Shown here one piece after another: positions 18,886-27,182 of a stretch of 64,000 bases of DNA. The notes beneath the pieces were generated by a model. It worked only from the letters and a program-made list of their open reading frames with translations, searched no databases and was not told the DNA's origin. The translations under genes and the position numbers were made by a program. Within the stretch, counting starts at the first letter, position 1. Every line of letters starts with the position of its first letter. Source of the DNA: Streptomyces gelaticus (GTDB lineage: Bacteria; Actinomycetota; Actinomycetes; Streptomycetales; Streptomycetaceae); NCBI RefSeq assembly GCF_014649535.1, contig NZ_BMTF01000007.1:1-64000 (forward strand), given 5' to 3'.

Positions 18886-19983
18886 GTGGGACAGTCACGC
18901 GAGTACGGGCGCGCCATCAGCGAGGGGCCGACATCGGCCGATGCTGCGGGCGCGCCCGCCTTGCCCTATCCGAGCGGCTGGGCCGCACTGGCGTTCTCCG
19001 AGGAGCTGCGGCCGGGCACCGTGCTCACCCGCCCGCTGGCGGGTCAGGACGTGGTGCTGTACCGGCTGGGCACGGGAGCGGTCCGCGCCGTCCGCCCGTA
19101 CTGCCCGCATCTGGGCGCCCACCTCGGGCTGGCGAGGGTCGAGGGGGACGATCTCGTATGCCCCTTCCACTTCTTCGCGTTCGGCCCGGACGGCGCGTGT
19201 GTGCGTACGGGCTACGACACCGCACCGCCGAGGTCGCCCTTGTCGCAGTTGCCGGTGCTCGAAGTCAACGGCGCCGTGTTCGTCTGGCGGCACCACGACG
19301 GCCGCGCTCCGGACTGGTTCGTCCCCGAGTGGCACAGGATCGGTCACCGGCCTGCCCGGAGCGCGGCCTGGGAGCTGGCCGGCAATGTCCAGGAAGTCAT
19401 CGAGAACTCGGTGGACCTCGGGCATTTCGCCACCCTGCACGGCTGGGACAGGGCCGAGATCGGCGGGCCCGTGGTCTACGACGACGCCGCGTTCCATGTG
19501 TCCATGCGGGCCCACGAATCCGCGCCGCTGCTGGGCAGTTTCGTCGTGGACGTGGAGGTGGACGGCTACGGACTCGGCTGTCTGCACGCCGATGTGCACA
19601 CGCCCCGGCTGGGTCTGCGGATGTGCACGATGGTGATGCCGACGGCGATCGCGCCCAACCGGATGCAGTTCCGCCAGCTCAACCGCATCTCCTTCGCCGA
19701 GCCGGCCCGGCTGCCGGCCCCGCTCGCCCGCATGGTGAGCCGCACCGCGGCCAGGCTGCTGGATCGCGCCGTCTTCCGGTCCAGTTGCGAGTTCACCGCC
19801 GCGGACTTCCCGATCTGGCACCACAAGCAGTACCAGCAGCCGCCCCGGCTCGCTTCCGGCGACGGCCCGATCGGCCCGTTCCGGCGCTGGGCCCGGCGGT
19901 TCTACCCGCCGCAGCCGGGAAAGGACCGCGTGATGCGGCTCGACCGCATCGAGCAGGCCGACGGGGCCGAGGTGGTGTCCTGA
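18886..19983 (+). CDS. Rieske non-heme iron oxygenase, KshA-like
   Basis: A 365-residue Rieske oxygenase large subunit. The [2Fe-2S] motif is CPHLGAHLG followed by CPFHFF (C-x-H ... C-x2-H), and the mononuclear iron site is ENSVDLGHFATLHG. Overall it resembles 3-ketosteroid 9-alpha-hydroxylase oxygenase (KshA) and cholesterol-type Rieske enzymes. No ferredoxin or reductase gene is adjacent, so its electron donor must come from elsewhere. GTG 18886 is preferred because GGAAGGGG lies about 7 nt upstream; the adjacent GTG 18883 and further upstream codons are possible. The substrate is unknown but sterol-like or polycyclic compounds are plausible. Confidence 0.88.
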   Translation: MGQSREYGRAISEGPTSADAAGAPALPYPSGWAALAFSEELRPGTVLTRPLAGQDVVLYRLGTGAVRAVRPYCPHLGAHLGLARVEGDDLVCPFHFFAFGPDGACVRTGYDTAPPRSPLSQLPVLEVNGAVFVWRHHDGRAPDWFVPEWHRIGHRPARSAAWELAGNVQEVIENSVDLGHFATLHGWDRAEIGGPVVYDDAAFHVSMRAHESAPLLGSFVVDVEVDGYGLGCLHADVHTPRLGLRMCTMVMPTAIAPNRMQFRQLNRISFAEPARLPAPLARMVSRTAARLLDRAVFRSSCEFTAADFPIWHHKQYQQPPRLASGDGPIGPFRRWARRFYPPQPGKDRVMRLDRIEQADGAEVVS

Positions 19984-20126
19984 GATCGACGGGCCCGGGG
20001 TGACGTGCTCCGGGAGGGGAATTCCGGGCCGGACCGGCGTGCGCGCTCCGGCCCGGACCTGTGCTGAGCGGGGTGCGCGCCTGAGTCATACTGAGGCGCC
20101 GGAGCACAGGGGGAGGCATACACAGC

Positions 20127-21365
20127 ATGGGGTACGGGGCGGACGGCAGGGGCCTGCCGGAGCGGATCGGCGGGTACGCCGTGGAGCGCGAGCTGGGGGC
20201 CGGCGGAATGGGCACCGTCTATCTGGGGCGTTCGCGCGGCGGGCGTGCGGTGGCCGTGAAGGTGGCTCGCCCCGAGCTCGCGGCCGACCCGCACTTCCGG
20301 GAGAGGTTTCGCGCCGAGGTCGCGGCCGCGCGGAGCGTGGGCGGCTTCCACACGGCTCCGGTGGTGGACGCGGACCCGGACGCCGCTGCGCCCTGGCTGG
20401 CCACGGCGTACGTTCCCGGTCCCACGCTCGCCGCCTTGCTGGAGGCCGAGGGGCCGATGGACGAGGCGCGGCTGCGGCAGTTGGGCGCGGCGCTCGCCGA
20501 GGCGCTGGCGGCGATCCATGGCTGCGGCCTGGTGCACCGTGACCTGAAGCCCGGGAACATCATCATGGCCGGGGACGGACCTCGGGTCCTGGACTTCGGG
20601 ATCGCGCGGGCGCTGGAGTCGACCCGTCTGACGGCCACCGGGACGGCTTTCGGGACGCCGGGGTTCCTGGCGCCCGAGCAGGCGCAGGGGCTGGAAGTCA
20701 GCGGCGCCACCGATGTGTTCGCCCTGGGCGCGGTGCTCGTCGCGGCGGCGGGCGGCAGCGCGTTCGGCGTGGGCACACCGATGGGCCTGATGTACCGGTC
20801 GGTGCACGAGCCGCCGGACCTGACCGCGGTACCGGACGGCCTGCGGCCGGTGCTGGCCTCGTGCCTGGCCAAGGAGCCGGGCCAACGACCCACGCCGGAG
20901 GGCCTGTTGGACCTTTTCGTGCCGGGCACCATGGCGTACTCCCCCACGGTGGCGCTGCCCGCGCCGCCTTCCTGGTCACCGTCCGACGTCGTTCCGCCGC
21001 CCCCGCCGCCTTCACCTTCATCGCCCGACGCCGTCCCGCTGCACCAGGCCCCGACCCGGTCGGCCCCCGTGAACGAGGCACCGGGGAACAACGACACCGA
21101 CCTCGCCTTCGTCGCGATGGCCACCGAGGGCTCCCTCCTGGTCGACGCCTCGGGGGTCGCGCTCAGCTCCGCGGCCGGGGAGGCGCAGTTCGCCTGGGCC
21201 GAGATCAGTGCCGTCGAGTACGTGGCCGAGGGCCCCAAACACCTCGGCGTCACCGTCCGCCTCCATGACGGCTCCACCCACCGGTGCCTGCTCACCGCTC
21301 GCAGGCGGGCCCGTCTCCAGGAGTGGCTGGAGGACCTGCCGCTGATCCTGGAGTGCTTCACATAG
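20127..21365 (+). CDS. Soluble Ser/Thr protein kinase with C-terminal PH-like domain
   Basis: A 412-residue Hanks-type kinase. Glycine loop LGAGGMGTVYLG, lysine in AVAVKVARPE, catalytic loop VHRDLKPGNI, DFG in VLDFGIARA and activation segment GTAFGTPGFLAPEQAQ are all present. Unlike many Streptomyces kinases there is no membrane helix or PASTA/WD repeats. After a proline-rich linker (about 270-320) the last ~85 residues (WAEISAVEYVAEGP, a basic patch, then W in QEWLEDLP) look like a small beta-rich PH-like module that may dock it to a membrane or partner. The ATG at 20127 follows GGGGGAGG. It is a single gene. Confidence 0.92.
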   Translation: MGYGADGRGLPERIGGYAVERELGAGGMGTVYLGRSRGGRAVAVKVARPELAADPHFRERFRAEVAAARSVGGFHTAPVVDADPDAAAPWLATAYVPGPTLAALLEAEGPMDEARLRQLGAALAEALAAIHGCGLVHRDLKPGNIIMAGDGPRVLDFGIARALESTRLTATGTAFGTPGFLAPEQAQGLEVSGATDVFALGAVLVAAAGGSAFGVGTPMGLMYRSVHEPPDLTAVPDGLRPVLASCLAKEPGQRPTPEGLLDLFVPGTMAYSPTVALPAPPSWSPSDVVPPPPPPSPSSPDAVPLHQAPTRSAPVNEAPGNNDTDLAFVAMATEGSLLVDASGVALSSAAGEAQFAWAEISAVEYVAEGPKHLGVTVRLHDGSTHRCLLTARRRARLQEWLEDLPLILECFT

Positions 21366-21462
21366 CCGCCGGACAGCGTCCAGGGCCTGCTGCGGGGTGC
21401 TGGTGCTGTCCGGCCGCAATTCGATGGCGGACCGGGCGGTGCTTCAGGCAGGCTCTCGCGCC

Positions 21463-21801
21463 ATGGTCTCGGTATTGCAGAATGTGGCAATCGACTGCGC
21501 GAATGCCTATGAGCTGACCCGGTTCTGGAGTGAGGTGCTCGGTTGTCCGCTGCACCGGGACGACAAGCCAGGCGATCCGGAGACCGAGGTGATGGTGCCG
21601 GAGGGCCCGCTGCTGCACTTCAACCAGGTACCGGAACCAAAGACGATCAAGAACAGGTTTCACCTGTGCCTGCGTCCGAATACCATGCGCGAAGAGGAGG
21701 TCGAGCGGCTGCTGAACCTCGGGGCCACCCTCGTCGACGACCGCCGGGAGCCCGGCGGTGCCGGCTGGGCCGTTCTCGCGGATCCGAACGCGTCTCACTA
21801 G
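21463..21801 (+). pseudogene. Truncated VOC (glyoxalase-like) protein
   Basis: Starting at ATG 21463 this encodes 112 residues of a vicinal-oxygen-chelate domain: VAIDCANAYELTRFWSEVLG, a central LHFNQVPEP strand, RFHLCLRP and GAGWAVLADP. In relatives the last motif is followed by a glycine/asparagine-phenylalanine strand that completes the barrel; here it is replaced by NASH and two consecutive TAG stops. About 10 C-terminal residues are missing. The break coincides with the left edge of a stretch rich in damaged genes. A shortened but functional protein cannot be excluded. Confidence 0.6.
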
Positions 21802-21923
21802 TAGTTCTGGACGTTACACCAGGTCAGCGGACAGGCGGAAGCCCCGCCCATGCGCCACGGGGGAGCAACGCGCGGACGGGGCAGCCGACACGCTGAGCCA
21901 TCGGCGTAGCCAGCGAGCCGGGG

Positions 21924-22153
21924 TCATTCGTCCCGTGTCACGGGCGCATGGTCGGTCACCACGCGCCGGAAGAGGTCATGCGTAGGGTTGCGGCCGGTGT
22001 GAGCCAGCGCCCACTCCTGGGCCGTCTCCTGGTGTCCTGCGGGCCGGAATCCTCCGAGCAGTCCGGCGCAGCGCAGAACGCTTCGTAGATCCACCCGCCC
22101 TCTTCCTGGTGGCGGATCGTGTGCGGGACGTACCGCAGAATCGCGCGGGTCAT
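21924..22153 (-). pseudogene. Frameshifted small protein (DUF7848-like)
   Basis: From ATG 22153 one frame reads MTRAILRYVPHTIRHQEEG and on through a two-cysteine segment (CAAPDCSEDSG); near 22030 the family-like sequence continues in the neighbouring frame with ETAQEWALAHTGRNPTHDLF and ends at 21924. The combined protein would be ~76 residues and resembles the small DUF7848-type proteins often seen next to Streptomyces XRE regulators (assignment from memory). A single-base insertion or deletion near 22030 would explain the split. It follows another broken small gene on the same strand. Confidence 0.6.
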
Positions 22154-22536
22154 GTGGAAGCCTCGGCGGGTGCTCGCTGTCACTGTCGTCCTCTTCAGCG
22201 TCGGGCGCAGACAGGCGCAGTCCCCGGCTCTCAGCGATCCGCAGAGCGTCAGTCAGGCACTCGGACAGACGCAGGGTCGCGTAACGCACCTCAGCGTGTG
22301 GTGACAGCGGGTCGGCCAGCACCTTGCGCGCAGCGCTGAGCACATCCGCACCCATCGCAAGCTGTACGGCCTCACGGTCGTCAGCGAGTCGGGACAAGGA
22401 ACCCGCCCGGGTCGTCGGTGCTCAACATGCACCGCTTGCCGTCCTCAGTCGTCCAGCGCAGCAACCGGGGCCGGTGTCCCGTCGGCACGTCCGCAAGGTG
22501 CTGCCGTCGCTGCCGGTCGCCGTCTGTTCTCTGCAT
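22154..22536 (-). pseudogene. Frameshifted small protein gene of an XRE-regulator cassette
   Basis: ATG 22536 opens a frame with LLRWTTEDGKRCMLSTDD and ends prematurely at 22381. In the next frame, from about 22397, the sequence continues as SRLADDREAVQLAMGADVL and then VRYATLRLSECLTDALRIAE. Small proteins with this order (a W..pDGK.cyl strand, then a helical SR.AD..E..QL segment) commonly accompany Streptomyces XRE regulators, as I recall. A one-base change around 22393-22397 explains the break. The 3' limit is approximate because the second frame runs on into the following gene. Confidence 0.55.
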
Positions 22537-22658
22537 CGCTTCGGCCCCCTTCGCCTTGATCGGTAAGGGGACCGTACGAGCGACCGGAGACCCAATCCAC
22601 GTGCGCAGAGCGGTAGTTGCGAAGCACAGCGCGCCGAACCACCACGCTCCGCAGTACC

Positions 22659-23835
22659 TCAGCCATCGACCCCGAGGTGTGCCGCCATGCTGCGCATGTC
22701 TTCCGTCAGCGTCCGCTTGCGAGTCTTCAGGAGGTCCGCCATCACGCGCCGTGCCATGGGCTGATGAGTCAGCCACACATCGGCCGTCTGGCGCAGGTTG
22801 ACCAACTCGTCCATGGCCTCCTGGTGGGAGCCGAGCAGGACGTGAACCCGTGCGACGTCCAGCCGGTGACGACCCCAGTTGTTCGTACTCAGCCGACCGA
22901 AATTCTGCACGGCCTTGGGACTCAGGGGCCCATCGTCGGCGCGCCGCAGAACACCCCGCGCACCACCGACAAGGGCGAGATCCTCGACGGCCTTTGCCTC
23001 AGCGGTCACGGGGCCAAACGCGCTCCAATGGGTCGGGAAGTCGGTGTGTTCCCGTTTCAGCGCACCCCCGGCCGTTCCTGCCATTCGGCGGGCATGCTTC
23101 GCCATGTCCAGCCGGTTGTTCCTCCGCCCTGCGGCCGCAACCCGTAGCCACAGCTCACCCCAGACAGCGAGTTGGGCGGGCGTTGCCTCGGACATGCGCG
23201 GCTCGATCTCCGCTGCCGTCTGCACTGCAAGAGTCTCCGATTCGTCGAATCGGTCCTGCCTGAGCAGCAGCCAGCACAGCCCCACAACTCCCGTTGCTGC
23301 CAACTGAGTTTGTCCAGTCTCGCGGGCGAGCCGGATTGCCTCGGCCAGCGCGAAGTAGGCCATGTCGTACTGCCGAACCTGGGTCAGGTACTTGCCCGCC
23401 AACAGCAGCGCATGAGCCCGCGCGATCATGGCGTGTTGCTGCTCTTCGCCCTCAGGGATCGCAACGGCCGCTTCGGAGGAGCGCAGCAGTCCGGGCAGCT
23501 TCCGGGCGACCGAGGTGTACCGGTCCGCCTGGTAGAGCGCGTGACCGTCCTGTACGCCCTACCGGATGGCCGATGGCTGCGCAGCCTCACCAGGCTCAGC
23601 CAGGGGCGCAGCGAGCCCGACAGGGGGCATGAGGGCACGGCGCAGCTCTGCAAGGTGGCGCCGGTTGGCTTCGTCCTGCGGGCCTAGTACAGGCTCGGGC
23701 GCCTCGCTGGCGAACAGGTCGGAAGTCGACACCCCCAGCGCACCAGCGAGCAGGGCAAGGGTGTCCATGCTGACGTGCCCGCCCTGTGTACATCGGCACC
23801 ACCTCAACACCCAGGGTACGCACTCGCCTTAGCGG
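22659..23835 (-). pseudogene. Broken XRE-family regulator with TPR-like C-terminal domain
   Basis: The helical C-terminal part is intact (MIARAHALLLAGKYLTQVRQ through LVNLRQTADVWLTHQPMARR to the stop at 22659) and matches Streptomyces helix-turn-helix regulators of about 400 residues. In the same frame, upstream of GVQDGHALYQADRYTSV, is a TAG at 23561-23559, preceded by in-frame HVSMDTLALLAGALGVS and DEANRRHLAELRRAL. The first HTH helices are missing: sequence resembling RRVRTL sits in another frame near 23820, so part of the DNA-binding domain is deleted. The gene has therefore lost its N terminus and carries a nonsense codon. Confidence 0.75.
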
Positions 23836-23932
23836 AGCAGCGCCGTTAGGTCAAGCCGGGTTCGCGTCCGGCTGTTGGGGGGCATGATCGGTGCTCCGTG
23901 CCGGGAATGGGCACAAATTCGAGGGAGGGCGT

Positions 23933-24241
23933 ATGGCGGGGAACCTTGGTCCGTATGAGGAATTCACGACAGCAGCAGGCAAAGCGGGGGGCGTAGACAA
24001 GCTGATCAGCAGCATCGAAAAGGCTGCCGCATCAAAGGCGTTCGGTAAGGGCGTCGGGCTAGGGGTGGCTGGCGCACTAGCGGCAGTCGGGGGTGCAGCC
24101 GCTGTGAAACGCTCCTTGGACGCTCGAAGAGCAGCCCGTGAAGCACTGGCTGACGAGTCAAAAGAGATTCTGAAGACCAAGGTTGGCGAGCCCATGAGAT
24201 CGGATGGCGACAACCCGGAGAATGGCAACGGCGGGAAGTAG
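23933..24241 (+). CDS. Small single-span membrane protein of unknown function
   Basis: A 102-residue protein starting at ATG 23933 behind GAGGGAGGG. I do not recognise the family. The N-terminal ~40 residues are amphipathic (PYEEFTTAAGKAGGVDKLI), one glycine/alanine-rich hydrophobic segment spans about residues 42-62 (GVGLGVAGALAAVGGAAAV), and the C-terminal tail is highly charged. It is the only apparently intact gene among several broken ones, has a good ribosome site and is followed by a strong terminator hairpin, so it is probably expressed. Its position in a decayed mobile-looking region suggests an accessory or phage-derived role. Confidence 0.7.
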   Translation: MAGNLGPYEEFTTAAGKAGGVDKLISSIEKAAASKAFGKGVGLGVAGALAAVGGAAAVKRSLDARRAAREALADESKEILKTKVGEPMRSDGDNPENGNGGK

Positions 24242-24258
24242 CTGTACAAACTCGAAAA

Positions 24259-24298
24259 GCCCCGTACCGGCCACCGGGGGAGGTAGCGGGTACGGGGC
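24259..24298. terminator. Hairpin terminator after the small membrane protein gene
   Basis: GCCCCGTACC (24259-24268) pairs perfectly with GGTACGGGGC (24289-24298) across a 20-nt loop, starting 18 bp after the stop codon and just before the convergent ribbon-helix-helix remnant. Confidence 0.75.
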
Positions 24299-24308
24299 GG
24301 GGCGCTGG

Positions 24309-24443
24309 CTACGCCTCTTCTGGCTCGTCCATGTCGGCCAGCCTGCGCAGTGCCTCGCGCATGACCTTGTTGAAGCTGCGTCCGGATGCCTCAGAGATCC
24401 GGCGTAGCGCTTCCGTCTCGTCCGGCCACAGGCGGACCTAGAT
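24309..24443 (-). pseudogene. Ribbon-helix-helix / CopG-like gene remnant with amber codon
   Basis: Reading leftward, VRLWPDETEALRRISEAS followed by GRSFNKVMREALRRLADMD and a stop at 24309 is a typical short RHH DNA-binding or antitoxin-like protein. The codon directly before VRLW is TAG (24440-24438), where relatives would have a residue in the first beta strand, and no start lies between that stop and VRLW. The upstream part is replaced by the transposase remnant reading the other way from 24442, so the gene is cut at its 5' end. Confidence 0.6.
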
Positions 24444-24806
24444 GGTTGTGAAGGGTCGGGACCGGGCTGAGGTTGCCGCCCTCTTCAAGGTGTCAGTCAG
24501 GGCAGTGGACAGCTGGTGGGCGAGGTGGCAGGCCGACGGCCGGGACGCGCTGCGGTCGCGGCCGCGAGGTCGGCGGGTAGGAGAACACCAGGTCCTCTCT
24601 GACGCCGAGCAGGCCGCCGTTCGGCGGGCTGCCCTCGATCACACCTCCGACCTGGGACTTTCGGGACAGCTGTGGAAACGAGGGTAGATAGGCGAGCTGA
24701 TCTTCAAGCTGTACCGCATCCGCTTCACCGAGCCTGGTGTGGGCGAGTACCTCTAGCGCTGGGGGTTGACCTTCCAGCGTCCCGACAAGCGGGCGGTCGA
24801 GCCGGA
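24442..24806 (+). pseudogene. IS630-type transposase remnant with two in-frame amber codons
   Basis: The helix-turn-helix part of an IS630-family transposase is clear: GRDRAEVAALFKVSVRAVDS, WWARWQADGRDAL, and LSDAEQAAVRRAALDH. In the same frame, TAG at 24685-24687 interrupts before IGELIFKLYRIRFTEPGVGEYL, a second TAG follows, and RWGLTFQRPDKRAVE continues to about 24806, where similarity stops before the DDE catalytic domain. No inverted repeats were found. It is a dead fragment joined directly to the broken RHH gene. Confidence 0.75.
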
Positions 24807-24908
24807 TGCCGCGGGCGCCGCGGCAGACTCGTCGGCATGGTGTGCCTGTGCGTGCTGCTGCCGCGGCGATCGGCGCACCGACGGACCGGACGAGGGATCG
24901 GTGTCCGC

Positions 24909-25271
24909 TCACGGTTCTACGCGGACGTGCGGAAGTTCGTCACGCAGGCGGTCCAGGACCGGCCGGCTGAGCTTCGTGTACCGCAGATCGACGGCTTCGA
25001 GACGTGGCAGCCGGAAGAAGAACTCCGGCAGGACCGTCAGTTCGTTGGAGGAGATGTCCAGCCGCCTGAGTCCCTGCATTCGCGCGAACGCGTCGTCGGG
25101 CAGCGCGGTGAAAGCGGTTCGCACGATCTGGCCATGCACCGTGCATTCGCCCCAGCGGTCGATCTCCAGTTCCTCCAGGGTGGTGACGGCCCAGATGCCG
25201 GAGAGCAGATCCCGGTCCGGCTCGGGCTGGTACGTCCATTGGGCGGACTCCAACACCCTGGCCGGTGACAC
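24909..25271 (-). CDS. Short leucine-rich-repeat protein
   Basis: A 120-residue protein read from GTG 25271. It contains about three LRR-like units: LEELEIDRWGECT, LRRLDISSNELTVLPEFFFR and LEAVDLRYTKLSRPVLDRL. The N-terminal SAQWTYQPEPDRDLLSGIWA is not a recognisable domain. No ribosome site is obvious and the length is short for an LRR protein, so it may be a remnant of a longer gene at the right edge of the decayed island. A binding role is likely for the fold, but no partner is visible. Confidence 0.55.
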   Translation of the reverse strand: MSPARVLESAQWTYQPEPDRDLLSGIWAVTTLEELEIDRWGECTVHGQIVRTAFTALPDDAFARMQGLRRLDISSNELTVLPEFFFRLPRLEAVDLRYTKLSRPVLDRLRDELPHVRVEP

Positions 25272-25348
25272 CGCGCGAGCGGCCGTGTTACGCCACGGCT
25301 ACGCGGGCTCTTCGAGCGCGAAGCGGCCCCGGTCGGACCGCCGGGGCC

Positions 25349-25618
25349 CTACCCGGCCAGGGGCACTGCATCCGGCTCCGGGGCGCAGCGGGTGAGGATC
25401 TCGTCCATCGAGAGTCCGAGCGCCCCGGCCAGCGCCGCGACCGTGAAGAAGGCGGGTGTGGGGGCGCGGCCCGTCTCGATCTTGCGCAGCGTCTCCGCGG
25501 AGATGCCGGCGCTCGCCGCGATCTCGATCATGCTGCGCCCGCCGCGCGCCTCACGCAGCAGCGCTCCGAGCCGCTCGCCGCGGCGGCGCTCTTCCGGGGT
25601 CAGGGGGGTTCGTACCAT
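25349..25618 (-). CDS. XRE-family regulator divergent from methionine aminopeptidase
   Basis: An 89-residue helix-turn-helix protein: GERLGALLREARGGRSMIEI, then ASAGISAETLRKIETGRAPTP (recognition helix) and AALAGALGLSMDEIL. It is little more than a Cro/C1 domain. ATG 25618 has no Shine-Dalgarno sequence but lies 6 nt after a TAGAAT -10 hexamer (25630-25625), which points to a leaderless mRNA. It is divergent from the aminopeptidase gene with only 41 bp between the starts, and an inverted repeat lies between and within both promoters, so it most likely represses both genes. Confidence 0.88.
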   Translation of the reverse strand: MVRTPLTPEERRRGERLGALLREARGGRSMIEIAASAGISAETLRKIETGRAPTPAFFTVAALAGALGLSMDEILTRCAPEPDAVPLAG

Positions 25619-25624
25619 GCCGTC

Positions 25625-25652
25625 ATTCTAATACCGCCGAGACCGGTATAGT
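25625..25652. promoter_or_regulatory. Overlapping divergent -10 elements with inverted repeat
   Basis: Minus-strand -10 TAGAAT is at 25630-25625 and plus-strand -10 TATAGT at 25647-25652. Between and overlapping them is ATACCG (25631-25636), 7 nt, CGGTAT (25644-25649), a perfect 6-bp-arm inverted repeat suitable as the operator of the adjacent XRE regulator. Both -10 hexamers end 6-7 nt before an ATG, so both messages probably lack a leader. Confidence 0.65.
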
Positions 25653-25659
25653 AATTGGC

Positions 25660-26427
25660 ATGGTGCAGCTCAAGACAGACACGTCCATCGAAGCCATGCG
25701 CGAGACCGGCCGGGTCGTCGCGCAGCTCCTGACCGCCGTGCGGCAATCCGCTGCGGTCGGCATCTCCCTGCGTGAACTGGACGAGGTGGCCCGCGAGGTC
25801 CTGCGTGAGGCCGGCGCCGGGTCGCCGTTCCTGAACTACCGGCCGCATTTCGCGCCCACCCCCTTCCCCGCCGTGATCTGCGCGTCGGTGAACGACGCGA
25901 TCGTGCACGGCATCCCGACCGTCCAGCGGCTGCGCGACGGCGATCTGGTGAGCATCGACGCGGGCGCCACACTGAACGGCTGGGCCGGCGACTCGGCGAT
26001 CAGTTTCACCGTCGGGCGCGCCCGGCCCGCCGACACCCGGCTCGTCGAGACGGCCTTCGAGGCGCTGGACGCGGGCATCGCGGCGGCGGTCGTCGGCAAT
26101 CGGATCGGTGACATCGCGCATGCGATCGGCACGGTCTGCCGCAGGGCCGGGTACGGCATTCCGGAGGGCTTCGGCGGCCACGGCGTGGGCCGGTCGATGC
26201 ACGAGGACCCGGCCGTCCCCAACGAGGGACGACCGGGTCGCGGCATGCCGTTGCGGCACGGGATGGTGCTGGCGATCGAGCCGATGCTGATCGGCAGCGG
26301 AGAGGACGCCTACCACGCGGACCGGGACGGCTGGACACTGCGCACGTCCGACGGCAGCCGCGCCGCGCACGCCGAGCACACGGTGGCGATCACCGACGAC
26401 GGCCCGCGCATCCTGACCGCACTGTGA
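25660..26427 (+). CDS. map: Type I methionine aminopeptidase (paralogue)
   Basis: A 255-residue metalloprotease that removes the initiator methionine. The metal ligands are visible: D in VSIDAGATLNGWAGD (two aspartates), H in GGHGVGRSMHEDP, E in VLAIEPM and E in HAEHTVAITDDGP. The substrate-side histidine in VNDAIVHGIP is present. It starts at ATG 25660 just after a -10 hexamer with no ribosome site, so translation is probably leaderless. As it is controlled by its own XRE regulator rather than sitting beside ribosomal genes, it is likely an extra, inducible isozyme of Streptomyces. Confidence 0.93.
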   Translation: MVQLKTDTSIEAMRETGRVVAQLLTAVRQSAAVGISLRELDEVAREVLREAGAGSPFLNYRPHFAPTPFPAVICASVNDAIVHGIPTVQRLRDGDLVSIDAGATLNGWAGDSAISFTVGRARPADTRLVETAFEALDAGIAAAVVGNRIGDIAHAIGTVCRRAGYGIPEGFGGHGVGRSMHEDPAVPNEGRPGRGMPLRHGMVLAIEPMLIGSGEDAYHADRDGWTLRTSDGSRAAHAEHTVAITDDGPRILTAL

Positions 26428-26448
26428 CGCCCGGAGATCCGTCCGGCC

Positions 26449-27162
26449 CTAGTTGTTCTGGATGAACTGCCTGGCGAGGGCGTCACCGGCGGTGACGGCG
26501 GCACTGTGGCTCTCGATCGGCGACACCTTGGAGTTCTTGAACAGGATGTAGGTGACGCCGGACTCCGCGCCGCCGGTCTCCGGGTCCGGGTCGATGCCGA
26601 GGGCCTTGGCGGTGGCGTACGAGGCCTCACCGATGATCTTGTTGGGTCCGGTGTCGCCGACGACCGCGTACTCGACGTTGTTGTTGTAGATGACGGCGAC
26701 GACGCCACCACCCTTGATACCGGCATCTGCGTAGTTCCAGATGCTGCTGGTGCTCGGCACGACGACGTACGGCAGCTTCTCGGCGTTCAGCGGCTTTCCG
26801 GCGGAGGTGGTGAACGCCGTCCCGTTCTGGAACCACGGGTCGGTGTCCTCGTTGCAGGCGGCGGTGATCTCGCCGTCGCAGTCGATGTCCATGTCGGCCT
26901 TCCAGAACACGGCGCCGTTCTTGCCACAGACCGGAATGGTCGCCGAAGTCTCCTCGTCCGTACGGTACTTGCCGTTGGATATCTGCGAACACGACGTGAC
27001 CTTGGCCAGCAGGTCGGCCGCGCTGACGGAGCCCTCCTTGAGGTCCGCAGCGGCCGGGGCCGCGCCCCGGGCCGGATCGGCGTGGGCGGCCGGGGTCAGG
27101 GTGACGGCCGCGAGCAGGGCGGCGCCGGAGGCGGCAGCGAGGGCGAGCGTTCGAATACGCAC
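26449..27162 (-). CDS. Secreted GH75 chitosanase
   Basis: A 237-residue exported glycoside hydrolase of family 75. GTG 27162 opens a Sec signal (RIRTLALAAASGAALLAAV, cleavage after AHA). The mature domain carries AVFWKADMDIDCDGE, which holds the catalytic aspartate, plus PYVVVPSTS, the acid-rich VEYAVVGDTGPNKIIGEAS and PDPETGGAESGVTYILF. Four cysteines could form two disulfides. It should cut chitosan outside the cell. A perfect 13-bp palindrome 21 bp upstream of the start is a probable repressor site. It converges with the aminopeptidase gene at a 21-bp gap. Confidence 0.92.
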   Translation of the reverse strand: MRIRTLALAAASGAALLAAVTLTPAAHADPARGAAPAAADLKEGSVSAADLLAKVTSCSQISNGKYRTDEETSATIPVCGKNGAVFWKADMDIDCDGEITAACNEDTDPWFQNGTAFTTSAGKPLNAEKLPYVVVPSTSSIWNYADAGIKGGGVVAVIYNNNVEYAVVGDTGPNKIIGEASYATAKALGIDPDPETGGAESGVTYILFKNSKVSPIESHSAAVTAGDALARQFIQNN

Positions 27163-27182
27163 AGTGGGGGTGCCCTTCCATC

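Noticed and set aside
23559..24762. Recoding of TAG (suppression) to rescue the broken genes
   Set aside because: Frameshifts, a deleted HTH and a missing DDE domain accompany the TAG codons, so decay explains the data without recoding; no suppressor tRNA is visible.
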